From positions 54,751,600-54,815,599 of the forward strand of contig OU744736.1 of assembly GCA_916613615.1 (NCBI GenBank): 64,000 nt of DNA. Reading direction: 5' to 3'. Numbering within the stretch: the first letter of the stretch is position 1; each line of letters opens with the position of its first letter. A model generated the notes under the pieces. That model worked only from the letters and a program-made list of their open reading frames with translations, did no database searches and was not told the DNA's origin. Positions 11,425 through 23,562 of this stretch are shown here, one piece after another. The DNA is from Steromphala cineraria (taxonomy: Eukaryota; Mollusca; Gastropoda; Trochida; Trochidae). Made by a program: the position numbers and the translations under genes.

Positions 11425-12744
11425 ATGTGAAGACTGCTTTGAAAATTCTTTATTTGAATCTTGAAAAATAAACCTGCACCTTTTTGTAATGAAACCTGTA
11501 TAAGAGATAATAGTAGTATATGTGACTGAAACAGTTTTTACCTGTCTTTGGAATTCAACTTCGCCTTTTTGTCAAAGAACATACCTGTAAACATAGTCAA
11601 TTTGGAATAAAACTAAACAAGATAGGATTTTAAACGGGCTTTTATGTCATAATTCATCTTCTAGTTATGATGTGTAATCAAATGATTGTTAAAATGGGAT
11701 TTATATTTCGATAACATATTTCATATTAAATTATAATTTCAGGCTATTTCAGGACTTATCAAAACAGACATAAAATAAGATTATCAATTTCATGCATAAG
11801 TTTGTCAGTACTTCTTTTTGAAACACTTGCCTATACAAAAATATTCGTACTAAACTTTATATTAAAAGTGTTGTTCTTAACTTTTTACTCAAACATTATG
11901 TTTGATTATATTTCCTGTTTTCATTTTTTCTGATGATATCATATTCCGGGCTTTCAAAAAGAAATCCGGTTTATCCAATTACTTTCCAGATAACATTGAT
12001 TGCAATGCTACTGTCAATCTCAATCGCAACTGACGATATGTACATATTAATCTAAAACGACAAGTGTAAAATTATATGTCCTATAATTGTCTAAATATAA
12101 TCTGTGTCTTATTACGTTTCATTCTTGTGACGCAAACAAAATTTACTTTTCAGAGTGTCAATTAATTCTATTTTCATTTTACATAAACTAGAGACTGTAC
12201 ATAATAATGTAATTATCAAGTGCGACAAGTATTAAATTAACAAAGATTAGGAAAATCGAATACTAAAACAAATACTAAACTGTCAGGCAAACGAAAGCAC
12301 ACACTTTAATTGAGTTCATCTTATGTAAAACTATTAGTTTTTTATGTTGTTTTCTCAAACTAATAAGAACAAGACCAAATAATACTTCAAGTATATCTAA
12401 TTCACAAAGAAGGGAATTTTATGTTGAAACATATTTTCAAAAATAATATAACACAAACGTTCATCAATAAGGAAAATTTATCAGATGTGAAAGTGCCTTT
12501 TTGCACATATTGACATCCTTTTGAAAATTGTAGGGGTCATGGTAGTATCAATGCTATTTCTTACCCCTGCCTCCTTTAAACAAAAATATTCTAGCAATAC
12601 ATAAACAAATTATTTAATTCAAACTACTGCAAATATGTGTATATTAAATCTAAAGTAGATTTAAACAAATTGTGCTGTTTACTTTCTTTTGCCTGGCAGT
12701 AACACAGACAATTGGTCGAGCGTCGCGTGACCTAGCACTATAAT

Positions 12745-12886
12745 TTGTTCTGTCATGTGAACTGTCTCAAGCACACAGCCTACTAAATTATGAGTTGAAG
12801 TGATCTTTATTTCTTGCTGCAAATATGTGTATATTATATATTAAGTAGATTTAAACAGACACAGACCATTGGTCGAGCATCAAGTG
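12745..12886. repeat. Local duplication within copy 1
   Basis: The text at 12745-12815 (TGTTCTGTCATGTGAACTG, then CAAGCACACAGCC) repeats at 13147-13217. The following bases also repeat part of the preceding ones (CAGACACAGACCATTGG, a second version of the ACACAGACAATTGGTCGAG segment at about 12703). Copy 2 at about 56205 reads straight through without it, so it is an extra duplication confined to copy 1. Confidence 0.7.
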
Positions 12887-13216
12887 ACCTCGCACTATCA
12901 CCAATGGCATCTTACTTTGACTGTTTTGTAGTTTCAAAAAATGGATGAAAATTGCTGTATTAAATTATTTTTGTATAAAACGTACAGGTTCAACTACTTC
13001 ACTATGGGCCTAACTAACAATTGTTTTCGATGTTTCATTTTACAAATGAAAAAAACAGTTTATTATAAATCTAGTATCATAAAAGTAAGTTAATGGTAAA
13101 TAGAAATTTCAAATGTACAATTCTTATCTCTCTTCAGGAAAGATGGTAAGTTGTTCTGTCATGTGAACTTTCTCAAGCACACAGCCTACTAGAGTACACG
13201 TTGAAGTGATCTTTAT

Positions 13217-13447
13217 TTATTGTTTGTCGCCATGTTTAATCATTGCGCTTGACCAGTTGTCTGTGTTAATGATAGCTAATGAAGCTCTGATGTGCAAGAT
13301 CTCAGCCCGTGTAGCTATCAACAGTTCCGGTGGCTCGGTCTCCTGATATATTGACAATGAAGCTGCAGCGGTATGATGGGTAATTAAGCAAACAGATAGA
13401 CACAATAAAACAAGACTTATCAGCAAGTTCAATTTGGTCAAAATCAT
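13217..13447 (-). CDS. Small secreted protein, YWTD-propeller-like first segment (putative)
   Basis: A 76-residue frame. Residues 1-about 29 are a textbook signal peptide: MILTKLN, then LLISLVLLCLSVCLI, then a small-residue TAAAS cleavage region. The next stretch, YQETEPPELLIATRAEILHI, resembles the opening of YWTD beta-propellers in LDL-receptor-related proteins, where a PxLLxATRxxI strand commonly follows the signal peptide; this resemblance is recalled, not searched. The tail is INTDNWSSAMIKHGDKQ. The stop codon lies inside CAATAAATAAAG, so a poly(A) signal overlaps the end of the frame. Two related copies are broken (56561-56779, 44528-44684) and an older relic lies at 9690. It may be a tiny secreted-peptide gene or an orphaned first exon of a receptor gene. 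I see no downstream exon I would trust. Confidence 0.42.
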   Translation of the reverse strand: MILTKLNLLISLVLLCLSVCLITHHTAAASLSIYQETEPPELLIATRAEILHIRASLAIINTDNWSSAMIKHGDKQ

Positions 13448-15193
13448 TGTTTGGCTGTGATGTTTAAGTTGTAAAGTAACAGAAAAAAATCAACGTACAT
13501 ATTACGGAACAACAAAATTTTGAAAATGAGTTGATCTTTTTTCCTTTGGCTGTCAATATCCATCATTTGTGAAATATCAATAAAATAGTCCCATGAGCAA
13601 AGATGAATCTTAAACTTCAGAAGAGTTCAGTGAAGACACTTTTATCTTCTTATATAAGAAATGAGGCTTGTGAGTTATAATCTTTAACGAATTATAAAAT
13701 CTATTTAGTGACATGATCTGACTAAAATTATATGCAAATTATGAAGCTCGGGAAATTAATAATATCTCTTATCCATGGGTAGTAAATTAGTAAGCAGAAC
13801 ATTAGATATAAAAGTTCTCTATTTAAGAAAATAAATAAAGCACAAAAGTTTTCGTCCAAATATTTATGTTCAAATCAAATATATATGTTTCCATGATCTA
13901 GAAGTGAAATCATCTTAAAAATAACCATCACACGAAAGAAGAAAATACCGAGAACCTCCAATGTAAAGTGTTTGAATACATTAAGTCATGTGTTTTAAAT
14001 GTCTAGAGGATGTTGTTGACATATGGAATTTTCAAGACAAAATTTATGATAAAAAAGCATATTCTTGTATCCTTTCTGTATACAGCTGATATAGAGATAA
14101 TAACAAAATGTCTACTACTGCCCATCTCGATGTCTTTTGGGAAATCGATTTCATTTATATTTCAAAAAAATAAAGTTGTTAATATGATAGGTAAAGACTT
14201 ACAGAAATGATATACTCTAGATTTAGAGTGGCTGATTATTTGACAAATATGTCCATCCAAGGTAATTGCTCTGCGGAGAGTATTATAAAACTGCATTTCT
14301 TTTTTTAAAGAGTTAGAGCATATCCTGGTGTTAGGCAATATTGCCATAAAATGTTATCAAACATATTTGGGGGATTTTGGGAGAAAAACTATATATGTAT
14401 ATAAAATTATCACCTTCCTGTTTTCTTCCTGGTTCTGCCTACGCTCATGTCACTAAATCTTGAGGTCCCGCATGACAAATCTTCTGTTTATAGAATAAGG
14501 ACTGATTTTGTATATAATATGTGCACGTGTCAATCTTGACTCGCACATGTAATAATTCCTATTGTAGATAACTATTTTAGTTTTAGTTTGTAAATCTCTT
14601 GCCATCATAATTCTTTTGTAAATGTCAGATACAAGACAAATAGTATTTTTGGACGCGTGCCAAAAAGGCATCAATAGTGATATTGGATTACATCAAATAT
14701 GGAAATCTTTGGTTTATCATTTAAGGCTATACAAAGGTGCCCTCAATAAAGTGTTAGTAGATAAGTCAAACTTCCCAGGATTAAAGAGTGTGTCTAAATA
14801 AGAAGATTCCCTGAAAGAAATACGACTTTAGAAAATGCCCATACGTTAGGTAGCTAACTGTACAAGAAATTGGATGTGATTATATTTAGGCATAATGACG
14901 AAATGTATATCCTCCCTTGACAAATCAATATCTTACAGACAGAATTAACGGGCTGAGTTATAATAGATTAGTTCAGAAATGTAATACTTTATATGCAACG
15001 CGACGTAGCCAACGCTAACTGTATTACCCACACATACTTTTAGTCCATCTTATATGTCTACGTTGAAAAATGGCAAACCTATTAGCATATACAACAAGAA
15101 AATTGTAGTTCTGATGAATGCAAGATTAAATTGATTGTGTGTCTTGCACATTTTGTAATACATTGGTCAAGTTTATTTTTTCAATCCATTTAA

Positions 15194-15549
15194 AGGGGCA
15201 GTAGCACGTTTTTAGGGGGCATATAAGGTGATGTCAGGAAAATGAAAATAAATGGTTTCAAATGAAAGACAATGTATTTAAACTAAATGGAGCAGTAATA
15301 ATTCAAATATATAACGTAAGGTTCAGCCATGCGATTCCTTTTTCTTGCAAAAATGAATTAAAGGTGTTCACAAGAAAATGGCCGCCAATGGATTTTATGT
15401 GAATCCTCATACTTTGTCCTCTGACTATGGGTGATTGGCTTGTGTAATGTGATTGTTTACACTGTCAATATAATACATTAGGCATTTACTTACAATTATA
15501 AGTGAAATTTTTAAAATATAAAATTATCAAAAAACGTGCTACTGCCCCT
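15194..15549 (+). mobile_element. TTAA-flanked MITE, copy A
   Basis: A 356-bp element with near-perfect 20-bp terminal inverted repeats AGGGGCAGTAGCACGTTTTT, flanked on both sides by TTAA (15190-15193 and 15550-15553). No coding capacity. TTAA target duplications are the hallmark of piggyBac-type transposases, so it is probably a non-autonomous passenger of such a transposase. The paralogous place in copy 2 (about 60121-60138) has no element, supporting a true insertion. Confidence 0.9.
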
Positions 15550-17638
15550 TTAAAGGGGGAGTCATATCGATTTGTATATGCAAATATTGTTTTTTGTATA
15601 TGACAAAATACAAACCGGTTAAACCAGGTTACTAGTATATTTTGTTTATCTATTTGTGAGAACTTGATAAAAGACCACAACATAGAGAGGTGAAGCCAAT
15701 CATCAGTGATGAGTGTGAACATTTTGCTACAGAACAAAAATAACATTGTTGTCATATCATAAATCATTTGCAAAAGTACCAATAAGTCGTATTTTTAACT
15801 TTGAAAAAACAAAAGTGTAAAACTGTAGGCTTTAATCATATTGATTTCACAGTGTCGTGGATATCATGTTCGCAGCTCTCATTGCATTATGTTAGAACTG
15901 CCACTGAAAAATGTCAAATGTTCATTGAAAGATGTTACTAGGAAATTAATAAGATTTTCAGTAAATAACGGATTTGTCACCTTGTTCTCCCCTCTCTAAC
16001 AATGTTTTAAGTTTGTAATAATAGACAACGTGATATGAAAATACCAATATTATTGTATGTCCTTAACAAGGGGCTGACACTGGTATCTGCTCTGCAGCCT
16101 TTTACATAATGCTTGATGAAAGGTATATCGTACATACAAAATTGTACTTATAAGCAATAAATAATAAAAACCCTAACCCCTAAAACGTAGCAGCATGTAT
16201 GTATGATGAAGCAAATTTCTTTTGATTAAAATAAGCGAATTAAAGTTTAATTTTCTGAAATATCTTCTAAGTGTCTTTTAGGTTTTCGTATTTATCAAGC
16301 AGTACCAAATGCATGTTAGTAGAAAAAAGAAATACATCAGTGGTAATGGTGAAAGTGTGATTGCAGCTTGTGGATGTTTTCTGACGATACCAAGCTGTAA
16401 TGTCATACATCCCGATGTCCATCGTTTCATCCAGCAGATAACATATGCATAATCACTGCATACAATCTGTGTATTATGTCTACAGCATCAACAGCCAACC
16501 CAGATTGTAAAAAGACTCGAGAGTCAATACGATTGTTTCATTGTTTCTGTACCCCTTGATTACAAAATCTGACCCAACGATTCATCGTTAAATAATTTAC
16601 TAAATAGAAAAGAGGATATAGTGAAGAAACGTTTAGGTCTTCTTTGTAATTTCATATCTGACTCGACCGTTACATTATTTTTTATCAAGTGAGTTTTGTA
16701 ACTGCTAAAAACTTTTGTGTTTGAAAAATTAGCTCTAGTTTGTCTCACAATATTACCTGGTGGTCAACTGCCTACCAAAAGTTGGTTTAACTGTGATAAC
16801 TGAATGTCATAATTTTCTTGAAATTTAGAAATGGTATATTAATAAATAAGTAAAAGATAACAGATAATTGGCATGCCTGACACATTTCTGGCATTCTCAA
16901 AGAGGGACATGGGATCAGAATTAGAACATTCTGTTTTCATTTCGTCTGCACAATATATCAATTAAACTCATTTTCAGCACTTTTGGCAAACTGGATAACG
17001 TAATGTGATAACTTTTTTCAAGAGATATTTGAAAATGTTAATTTTACAAGATATTTTTTTGCATTTTGCACCCCAGTACTGCATATATCCTTGCCAATTA
17101 TATTGAAAATAGTATCAACTTTCAGTACGTGATCATATCTTTCGGAAAATACTGCTTGAAGAAATCGAAGTTAAGTGAACACCATATTGAAAATATTAGC
17201 ACTGAGTTCAAGCAAAGACAAAGTTTTGGTTAGCAGCTTTATACATATGTTGTTCTCTGTACGGAATTTTAACCTCACCCTAATGTCATTCGACATTCGG
17301 AAACCATGAAACCATAAAAAGCATAAAACTATTACTCACTCATTCAAGTATGACTTCACCCTTGTAAAATTGTAATTATAGACTAGAATAAAAATATGAA
17401 TACAAATGCAATTTTATTATAACTCTGATAAAAAATTAAGCTCTACCCTGATAAAACCATGTCAGTCATAAGTGTGCATCAAGATCTACGAATGTTGTCG
17501 TAGTCGTAAGTATCTTAATTTGGTTTTTGTTTGTCAAATTAAAGTCAGTATCTATTCGAAATTCTTTAGGTTAATATAAGTCAAAAATTCTTGATAATCA
17601 CAAGTGAAGATAGGTGCTTCTATCTTTCTGTTATTATG

Positions 17639-17864
17639 AACTTCGAAGTATCCAAACTTCCATGGCCTACCTTGTGCCCGGACATCAATCCACTGGAACA
17701 TATGATGGGACGCCGATTCCAACCCATGGGCCCATTAATACAGGATTTAGTTGGTTTAGAAGCAGCAACTACCTATTCAGCGAATCAGGGGACTCACCAC
17801 AAAACTGAGGAGGATGGTTGAAGCACTCATTCGTGCACATGACGGATACACTCGTTATAAATAA
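17639..17864 (+). pseudogene. Tc1/mariner-like transposase, C-terminal fragment (copy 1)
   Basis: The fragment starts NFEVSKLPWPTLCPDINPLE and continues HMMGRRFQPMGPLIQDLV. This matches the transposase region around the third catalytic acid, usually LPWPxxSPDLNPIEHxW; the Glu of PLEH is that residue. After a slip of one base near 17760 the remainder reads QLPIQRIRGLTTKLRRMVEA, then LIRAHDGYTRYK and a stop at 17862-17864, the typical Tc1 C-terminus. The two upstream Asp residues and the DNA-binding domain are absent. Compared with copy 2, 13 bases encoding the preceding NDFLQ have been lost. Non-functional. Confidence 0.85.
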
Positions 17865-19375
17865 TGTGATTATTATTTGTTTAAAGAACATTTCCAACTG
17901 CTAAACAACCATTATCACAATTTTGAAAGTTCACAGTGGAGTCAGTTTTCAAGCATTCTCTCCTCACTCTGGTTTTCATGTTCTTCTGCCAATATTTTTA
18001 GTTAAGTGTATACATGTTATTTAGCGATGTGCTTTTGTTAAGCTAAGATTATGCACTTTCATAAAACATATTCCTCGAACAATTCATTCACCATGCACAT
18101 GCGTCGTCACACAAATCTGATCTAAAAATATTTTTCTTGATAAATTTATTTGTGTATATTTAACGATTCCTGATTGATTTTTAGGGCAAGTTATAAACAG
18201 AATGAAAAAATCCTTTCAATTTAAACTATTTTCAAGTGACTCGTGAATGATTTGGTATCAAAATCGCTTTCGCTCGTTCCATACAATATCATTACTCGTT
18301 CAATAAAAATAGCATCAAATGGAAGGTCGTTTAGTATCCCTAACATTTCAAAATGTCACTCGTGGTTATGCAACCTTAATAGTGGCAACGAAATATCATC
18401 AAATCGTTTTCTGTGACACTTTGCTAGTTAAAAAGTTTGCAATAGAGTAGTTCGTCCTTTCTTTATCAATAAACAATGCATAAAAATACATCAAGGAGTC
18501 TTTGTATTTTTTACTTCGTGTCTAGTAATTTATGCTTTCTGATGTGTTATCTTTTGAAAGTAAAATTGACGGAAAACATTTAAGAAGAATGACATTATCT
18601 TTATTGCATTTATTTCTGCGGAAAAATGAAACTTTAACAAGAATGCTAGTTGATTATATAATGCTTTTACGTGTTTCAAATTTTATCAATAACTTTTGTA
18701 TAAGTCAAACACAACTTTGCTCAAGAAATAACATCGATACAAAACAACTTGCCACAGATGTAATCATTTTTATCAGAGAGTCATACATTAACTGTGACAG
18801 GTGAGACACAGACATAGATTGTATTGGTTTTCTTGAACAAGAGAATTATCTTATTTATTCAAAACAACGTTCCAGTCACTGATATTATGCATTTGATATA
18901 CTTAATGTTTTCAATTAAATTCGAGATATGCTGTGGTGTGCAGCCTATACATTTTCTTGTCTAAATGACTGTCTGAAAGATTTTTTGAGAAAAAGTTGAT
19001 CCATGATATAGGATGACATTAGCATGGTATGATGTTGGCATTATCAATGACACCATTCTCTCCCCACAGAGGCAGATCAAGTCATGAAATTGCCAAACTT
19101 GATGGGTAAATAGGGAAATGCCTGATTGGAGGCAATCAAAGTTAGTTGTGCATTTATCGAGGCTGTTCTAAAATTCCTAACCATTTTGGCTATATTAGGT
19201 ATTTCTCAATAGATCTTATACATCTATGAAGTACAAATAATCATTTTCTTCTTATTGAGTTCATATATGATGTTAATGTTCTATACTACAGATCTTAAAT
19301 ACAAATGATCATTTGCTTCTGGAAGATTACCGACATGCTGCAATTTTCTTTATGAGTATGATGCTTAGTAGAGGA

Positions 19376-20717
19376 AGGTTTCAAGAGAGTTATTGCTACA
19401 GAAAGAGGCTACTTGTAGAGAAGAAGATGAAGACACTCAGTAGCTCAAAGAAATGTTTTACAAACATGATATTGAGGTAATAATAGTACAAGTAGGAGCA
19501 CGTGGATTTGATAATATCAGTTGTTCATGCTCACGAATTGTTTAACTTTTGTTTATTGACAAAATTATATGGTTCAGACAGAACTGAATGTGTAATTACG
19601 GACTAGATGTACTTATGTACCGAGAAAGTTCCGATACTTTTTATTTTAGTTTTTTTATATGTATTATGTCTGCGCAAGAGATAATTTATTTTGACTTCTT
19701 AAGAAGTACACATACTGCATTTTCACCAAAAAACTATGATTCTAGTGCATTCAATCAATCATTTTGGTTCTTGCATATTGAAAGGACATCCTTATGTTCA
19801 ACAATTATTGTCTATTATTGACTAAAGGGGTTAATCATACTATTTTTAGACTTAATTTTCTTGTTAGTTCAATATATTTATTAAAGAAAACATTTCATCG
19901 TGTGATCAAAGCATTGTCTATAACAAGACGTCACAATGAAAAGCTGATATGTTGCCCTAGGGCGTCATATGAAAAATGTGAACCCCGCTATGACAGCCCT
20001 GGTAAGTAACACATGCATATATCAAAACCTGTGTGTAAAAATTACCTAAAAAGTTTTCTTCAATAAACTGGCTAATGGTGATTCTATCACATCACAGTAC
20101 CAGAAGATGGGTATCGATTTTTGTCATAGTAGCTTTTACTGTTTGTTTTGGTACTAGTTATTTCAAGCAATTTCACCAACCAATTTGTCGATTATTAACT
20201 GTAGTTGGATGGTTGATGAAAATCTTCTTACATAAGTAATACAGGTACCAAAGTACAAGGTCAATAGTGTTTTGTTTGTTGACGGTCATGGAATTCCTTT
20301 TTTAAACAAGAAAACAGCATAACATTACGTTCAGATGAAGGTCGTACGTTATAAATATTGTAATATAATTGTACTAAATCAAACGATAAACCTAAGTAAA
20401 TTCAAGCTGTAACAACATTGTCAAGTTTACCGACGATGACCCAAATCTAACTTTAAAATCAAGTGAAAAAGTACAGCGTTGACTTTAGTTGCAATTGATT
20501 TTCTAACTGTATAATGTTTTTACGAAAAAGAATAATTTTCATTATCCAACCAAAGGTCTTGATGGTGTCAATAGCATAAAATGGTGTAACTCTTTCTTTT
20601 CTTATGAACGCTTTGAAATACATACATAAATCCTTTTTGTTTAGTTTTGCGAGAACATGAATCCTTGAAGAGCAATATTACGAACCTTTTAATTGATGCC
20701 TTAACTAATATGGGCTA
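19376..20717. other. Non-coding interval
   Basis: AT-rich DNA following the visible end of the duplication. Short open frames (19588-19821, 19794-20009, plus strand) show no domain or paralogue and look like chance. Confidence 0.45.
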
Positions 20718-20721
20718 TTAA

Positions 20722-21076
20722 AGGGGGAGTAGCACGTTTTAGGGGGAATATAAGGTGATGTCAGGAAAATATAAATTAATGGTTCCAATTGAAAGACAAT
20801 GTCTTTAAACTAAATGGAGCAGTAATAATTCAAATATATAATTTGAAGTTTAGCTATGCGATTCCTTTTTCTTACACAAAATAAATTAAAAGTGTTCACA
20901 AAAAATGGCCACCAATGTATTTTATGTTAATCTTCATACTTTGTCCTCTGACTATGGATGATTGGTTTGTGTAATGAGATTTTTGACACTGTCAAAATAA
21001 TACATTTAGCAATAACGTACAATTATCAGTGAAATATTTAAAATATAAAATTGTCAAAAAACGTGCTACTGCCCCT
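20722..21076 (+). mobile_element. TTAA-flanked MITE, copy B
   Basis: A 355-bp element in the same orientation as copy A. Left end AGGGGGAGTAGCACG, right end CGTGCTACTGCCCCT, flanked by TTAA at 20718-20721 and 21077-21080. Its right TTAA abuts a dispersed repeat also found at 25587. Confidence 0.9.
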
Positions 21077-21080
21077 TTAA

Positions 21081-21183
21081 GGTTGCTTATACATATCATC
21101 TAAGTCTTTTGTCCATATTTGGCTAAGCACAACTTAGCACAAATAAATCGATTCGACAGTACCGTGTTATTGAAACTTTGATA
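21081..21183 (+). repeat. Dispersed repeat, about 105 bp, copy 1
   Basis: Reads GGTTGCTTATACATATCAT and later GCTAAGCACAACTTAGCAC and CGATTCGACAGTACC. A second version is at 25587-25696. This one sits exactly between MITE copies B and C. Confidence 0.75.
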
Positions 21184-21452
21184 TTAAACCTAAATGAAGC
21201 AGTAATAATTCATATGTAAAACGTAAAGTTTAGCCATGCGATTCCTTTATCTTGCACAAAATTAATTAAAGGTGTTCACAAAAAATGGCCGCCAATGTAT
21301 TTTATGTGAATCTTCCTACTTTGTCCTCTTATTTATGGATGATTGGCTTTTGTAATGAGATTTTTGATACCTTCAAAATAAAACATTTAACATTAACTTA
21401 CAATTATTAGTGTAAAATTAAAAATCTAAAATTATCAAAATAGGTGCTACTA
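21184..21452 (+). mobile_element. Truncated, degenerate TTAA MITE, copy C
   Basis: Lacks the left terminal repeat and about 85 bp, starting at the element's internal TAAACCTAAATGAAGCAG region. It then follows copies A and B through GCCATGCGATTCCTTT, AAATGGCCGCCAATG and TTTGTCCTC to a decayed right end TAGGTGCTACTATTAA. Confidence 0.8.
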
Positions 21453-22024
21453 TTAACATTTACATCTCCAAATTGTACGTTAACATTCCTCTTGTCCTAT
21501 TCTTTGTTTATTACATGAATACAACCTCAATTACCAAGGAGCTCAACTACACGTTTTGTTTCTTTCGTATACTCGTCCTGTGTCCATGTCACTTAAATCT
21601 AAGGCCTTCTCGTAATATAAACCTTTCCCTTTATTGATCTGGAGCTTGTCAAGCCGCATTTATGGCATTAATGCCTCACAATCCTTCTGTAGAAGCAACC
21701 GACTATATCAATTTGAAGCATGTAACCTTTACATAATGGAGATCACAGTGTGAATAAGAATTGAACAGCTGTCAAATTTCACATGTCAGTCCCAGTTTAT
21801 TTATAAATCTGTTGTTGAATCAAACCTCGAGGTCTATCCATCCAGTGGCGCCGTCAATTACGTAAGTACATAATATATTTTGTGTACTGAGAGCATGTTT
21901 TGATTATTTACATGCACCAAAAAGGGTGTTTCTAATAGAATATTTCACATGTGGGCACATGCACGAAGTGGTTTTATGAATACAGGGGAAGGCTTTTAGA
22001 GACTTTTTGTGGTTCCCTCCTTAA

Positions 22025-22379
22025 AGGGGCAGTAGCACGTTTTTTGATAATTTTATATTTTAAAATGTTCACTGATAATTGTTAGTTAATGCTTAATATA
22101 TTATTTCGACAGTGTCGAAAATCTCATTACACAAGCCAATCATCTAAAGTCAGATGTCAAAGTATGAAGATTCACCTAAAATCCATTGGCGGGCATTTTG
22201 TGTGAACACCTTTAATTCATTTTGTGTAAGAAAAAGCTATAGCTCGGCTAATCTTTACGTTATATATTTGAATCATTACTGCTCAATTTAATTTTAATAC
22301 ATTGTCTTTCAATTCGAACCATTAATTTTCATTTTCCTGACATCACCTTATACTCCCCCTAAAACGTGCTACTGCCCCT
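22025..22379 (-). mobile_element. TTAA-flanked MITE, copy D (inverted)
   Basis: A 355-bp element in the opposite orientation to copies A and B, with well-preserved 20-bp terminal repeats and TTAA at 22021-22024 and 22380-22383. Confidence 0.92.
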
Positions 22380-22679
22380 TTAAGCAAGATGCACAAAGTT
22401 TGAGAGTTATACTGTCATTTTTCTATTTGCCTTGATATCCCTTATTGGAGAACATTTGCAAGGAAATAAAATGTAATATTGTTTTTATTGCTTAATATAT
22501 GCGCATGAGTCTATTTGTGCTTACATATTGACAGCAGAAAGCTTTTGAAGTCACTTGATAAAGGGTTCGGCCCGTCTCTATTTTAGCCCCTTTAAAAAGT
22601 AAAATGCTTTATCTTTGATATCCTCAGCAACATAATCAATGCGAATCATTCTCCAAAACACATATATGACAGTTGTTTT

Positions 22680-23562
22680 GGTGTACAAGCTTGTGTTTCT
22701 AGTTTGTCGTCTTGGATGACAAGCAACAAGCTCAAGCTGAATACTGACAAGACTGAGCTAATGTCAGTTGGCTCAAAAGCCAGATTACAGCACATTCAGG
22801 AAACATCTGCTCACATCGGGGACACAGATATCCAATTTCAACCTTGTGTCAAGTTCCTTGGCGTCAAGATCGATAACACGCTGTGCATGAAGGACCAAAT
22901 CGGTAACATCTGTAAAGGATGTTATGTCGAACTCCGAAAGCTTGCATCCATACGGAAAAGTCTGACATCAGAGTCTATTGCCAAATTTGTAAATGCTTTT
23001 ATTACCTCGAAATTGGACTACTGTAACTCTACCCTCTATGGCCTACCTACAGAACAGATTGATCGCCTCCAGGCAGTACAAAACTCCGCAGCTCGACTTG
23101 TTCTACGGAAGCGAAAATATGATCATGTCACTCCTCTGCTGCACGAATTACATTGGCTTCCAATCAAGTTCAGAGTGATGTATAAGCTTGCAACAATAGT
23201 CTACAGATATTTTGATGGTCAACTTCCTTCTTATCTCTCAAGTGAACTCTCAAAGTATGAACCAGAACGCAATGTACGCTCAGCTAAAGTTTCATCTCTG
23301 TGCATCCCAAAGTTCAACCTTAAATCAGCAGGTGCACGGGCTTTCAAGTGCGCTGGACCTACTGTCTGGAACTCGCTGCCTCCTGTTCTCAGAAGTCAGC
23401 AAACACTTCAAAGTTTTAAGTCAGAACTGAAAACGCATCTCGTTAGGCTAGCCTTTGCTTAATTTCAGCAGTCAATGTCTCAGAGCAAAGAAAAAGCACA
23501 GAGTCCTCTGAGAGGAGAACTGCGCTATAAAAGAACTATACATTATTATTATTATTATTTGT
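22680..23562 (+). pseudogene. 5'-truncated LINE: C-terminal part of reverse transcriptase ORF2 with 3' tail
   Basis: The open frame 22680-23462 codes for the end of a CR1/L2-like ORF2: LSSWMTSNKLKLNTDKTELM (just after the catalytic YADD box, which is missing), then FLGVKIDNTL, LDYCNSTLYGLP, QNSAARLVL, ELHWLPIKFR and, near the stop, GPTVWNSLPPVLR. No proper start codon exists; the frame enters from truncated sequence upstream. The 3' UTR (23463-23540) contains TGCGCTATAAAAG and ends in an (ATT)n tail at 23541-23560, the usual end of such elements. The frame has no internal stop, so the insertion is fairly young. It cannot encode an active enzyme because fingers, palm and endonuclease are absent. 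Confidence 0.9.

Larger units (their letters stand above)
4492..19375 (+). repeat. Segmental duplication, copy 1
   Basis: This block is colinear and in direct orientation with 46534-64000. Anchor pairs seen by eye: 4497 with 46536; 5590 with 48400; 7560 with 49600; 8990 with 51030; 9431 with 52831; 13200 with 56530; 14225 with 58300; 14405 with 59338; 16390 with 60790; 17659 with 61581; 19340 with 63945. Copy 1 alone carries about 160 bp at 6640-6803, about 620 bp at 6920-7545, the hairpin insertion at 8257-8935, a small local duplication near 12745-12885, a TTAA MITE at 15194-15549 and a replaced stretch at about 16442-16858. The right limit given is where copy 2 hits the window edge. The true duplication may be longer. 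Confidence 0.93.
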
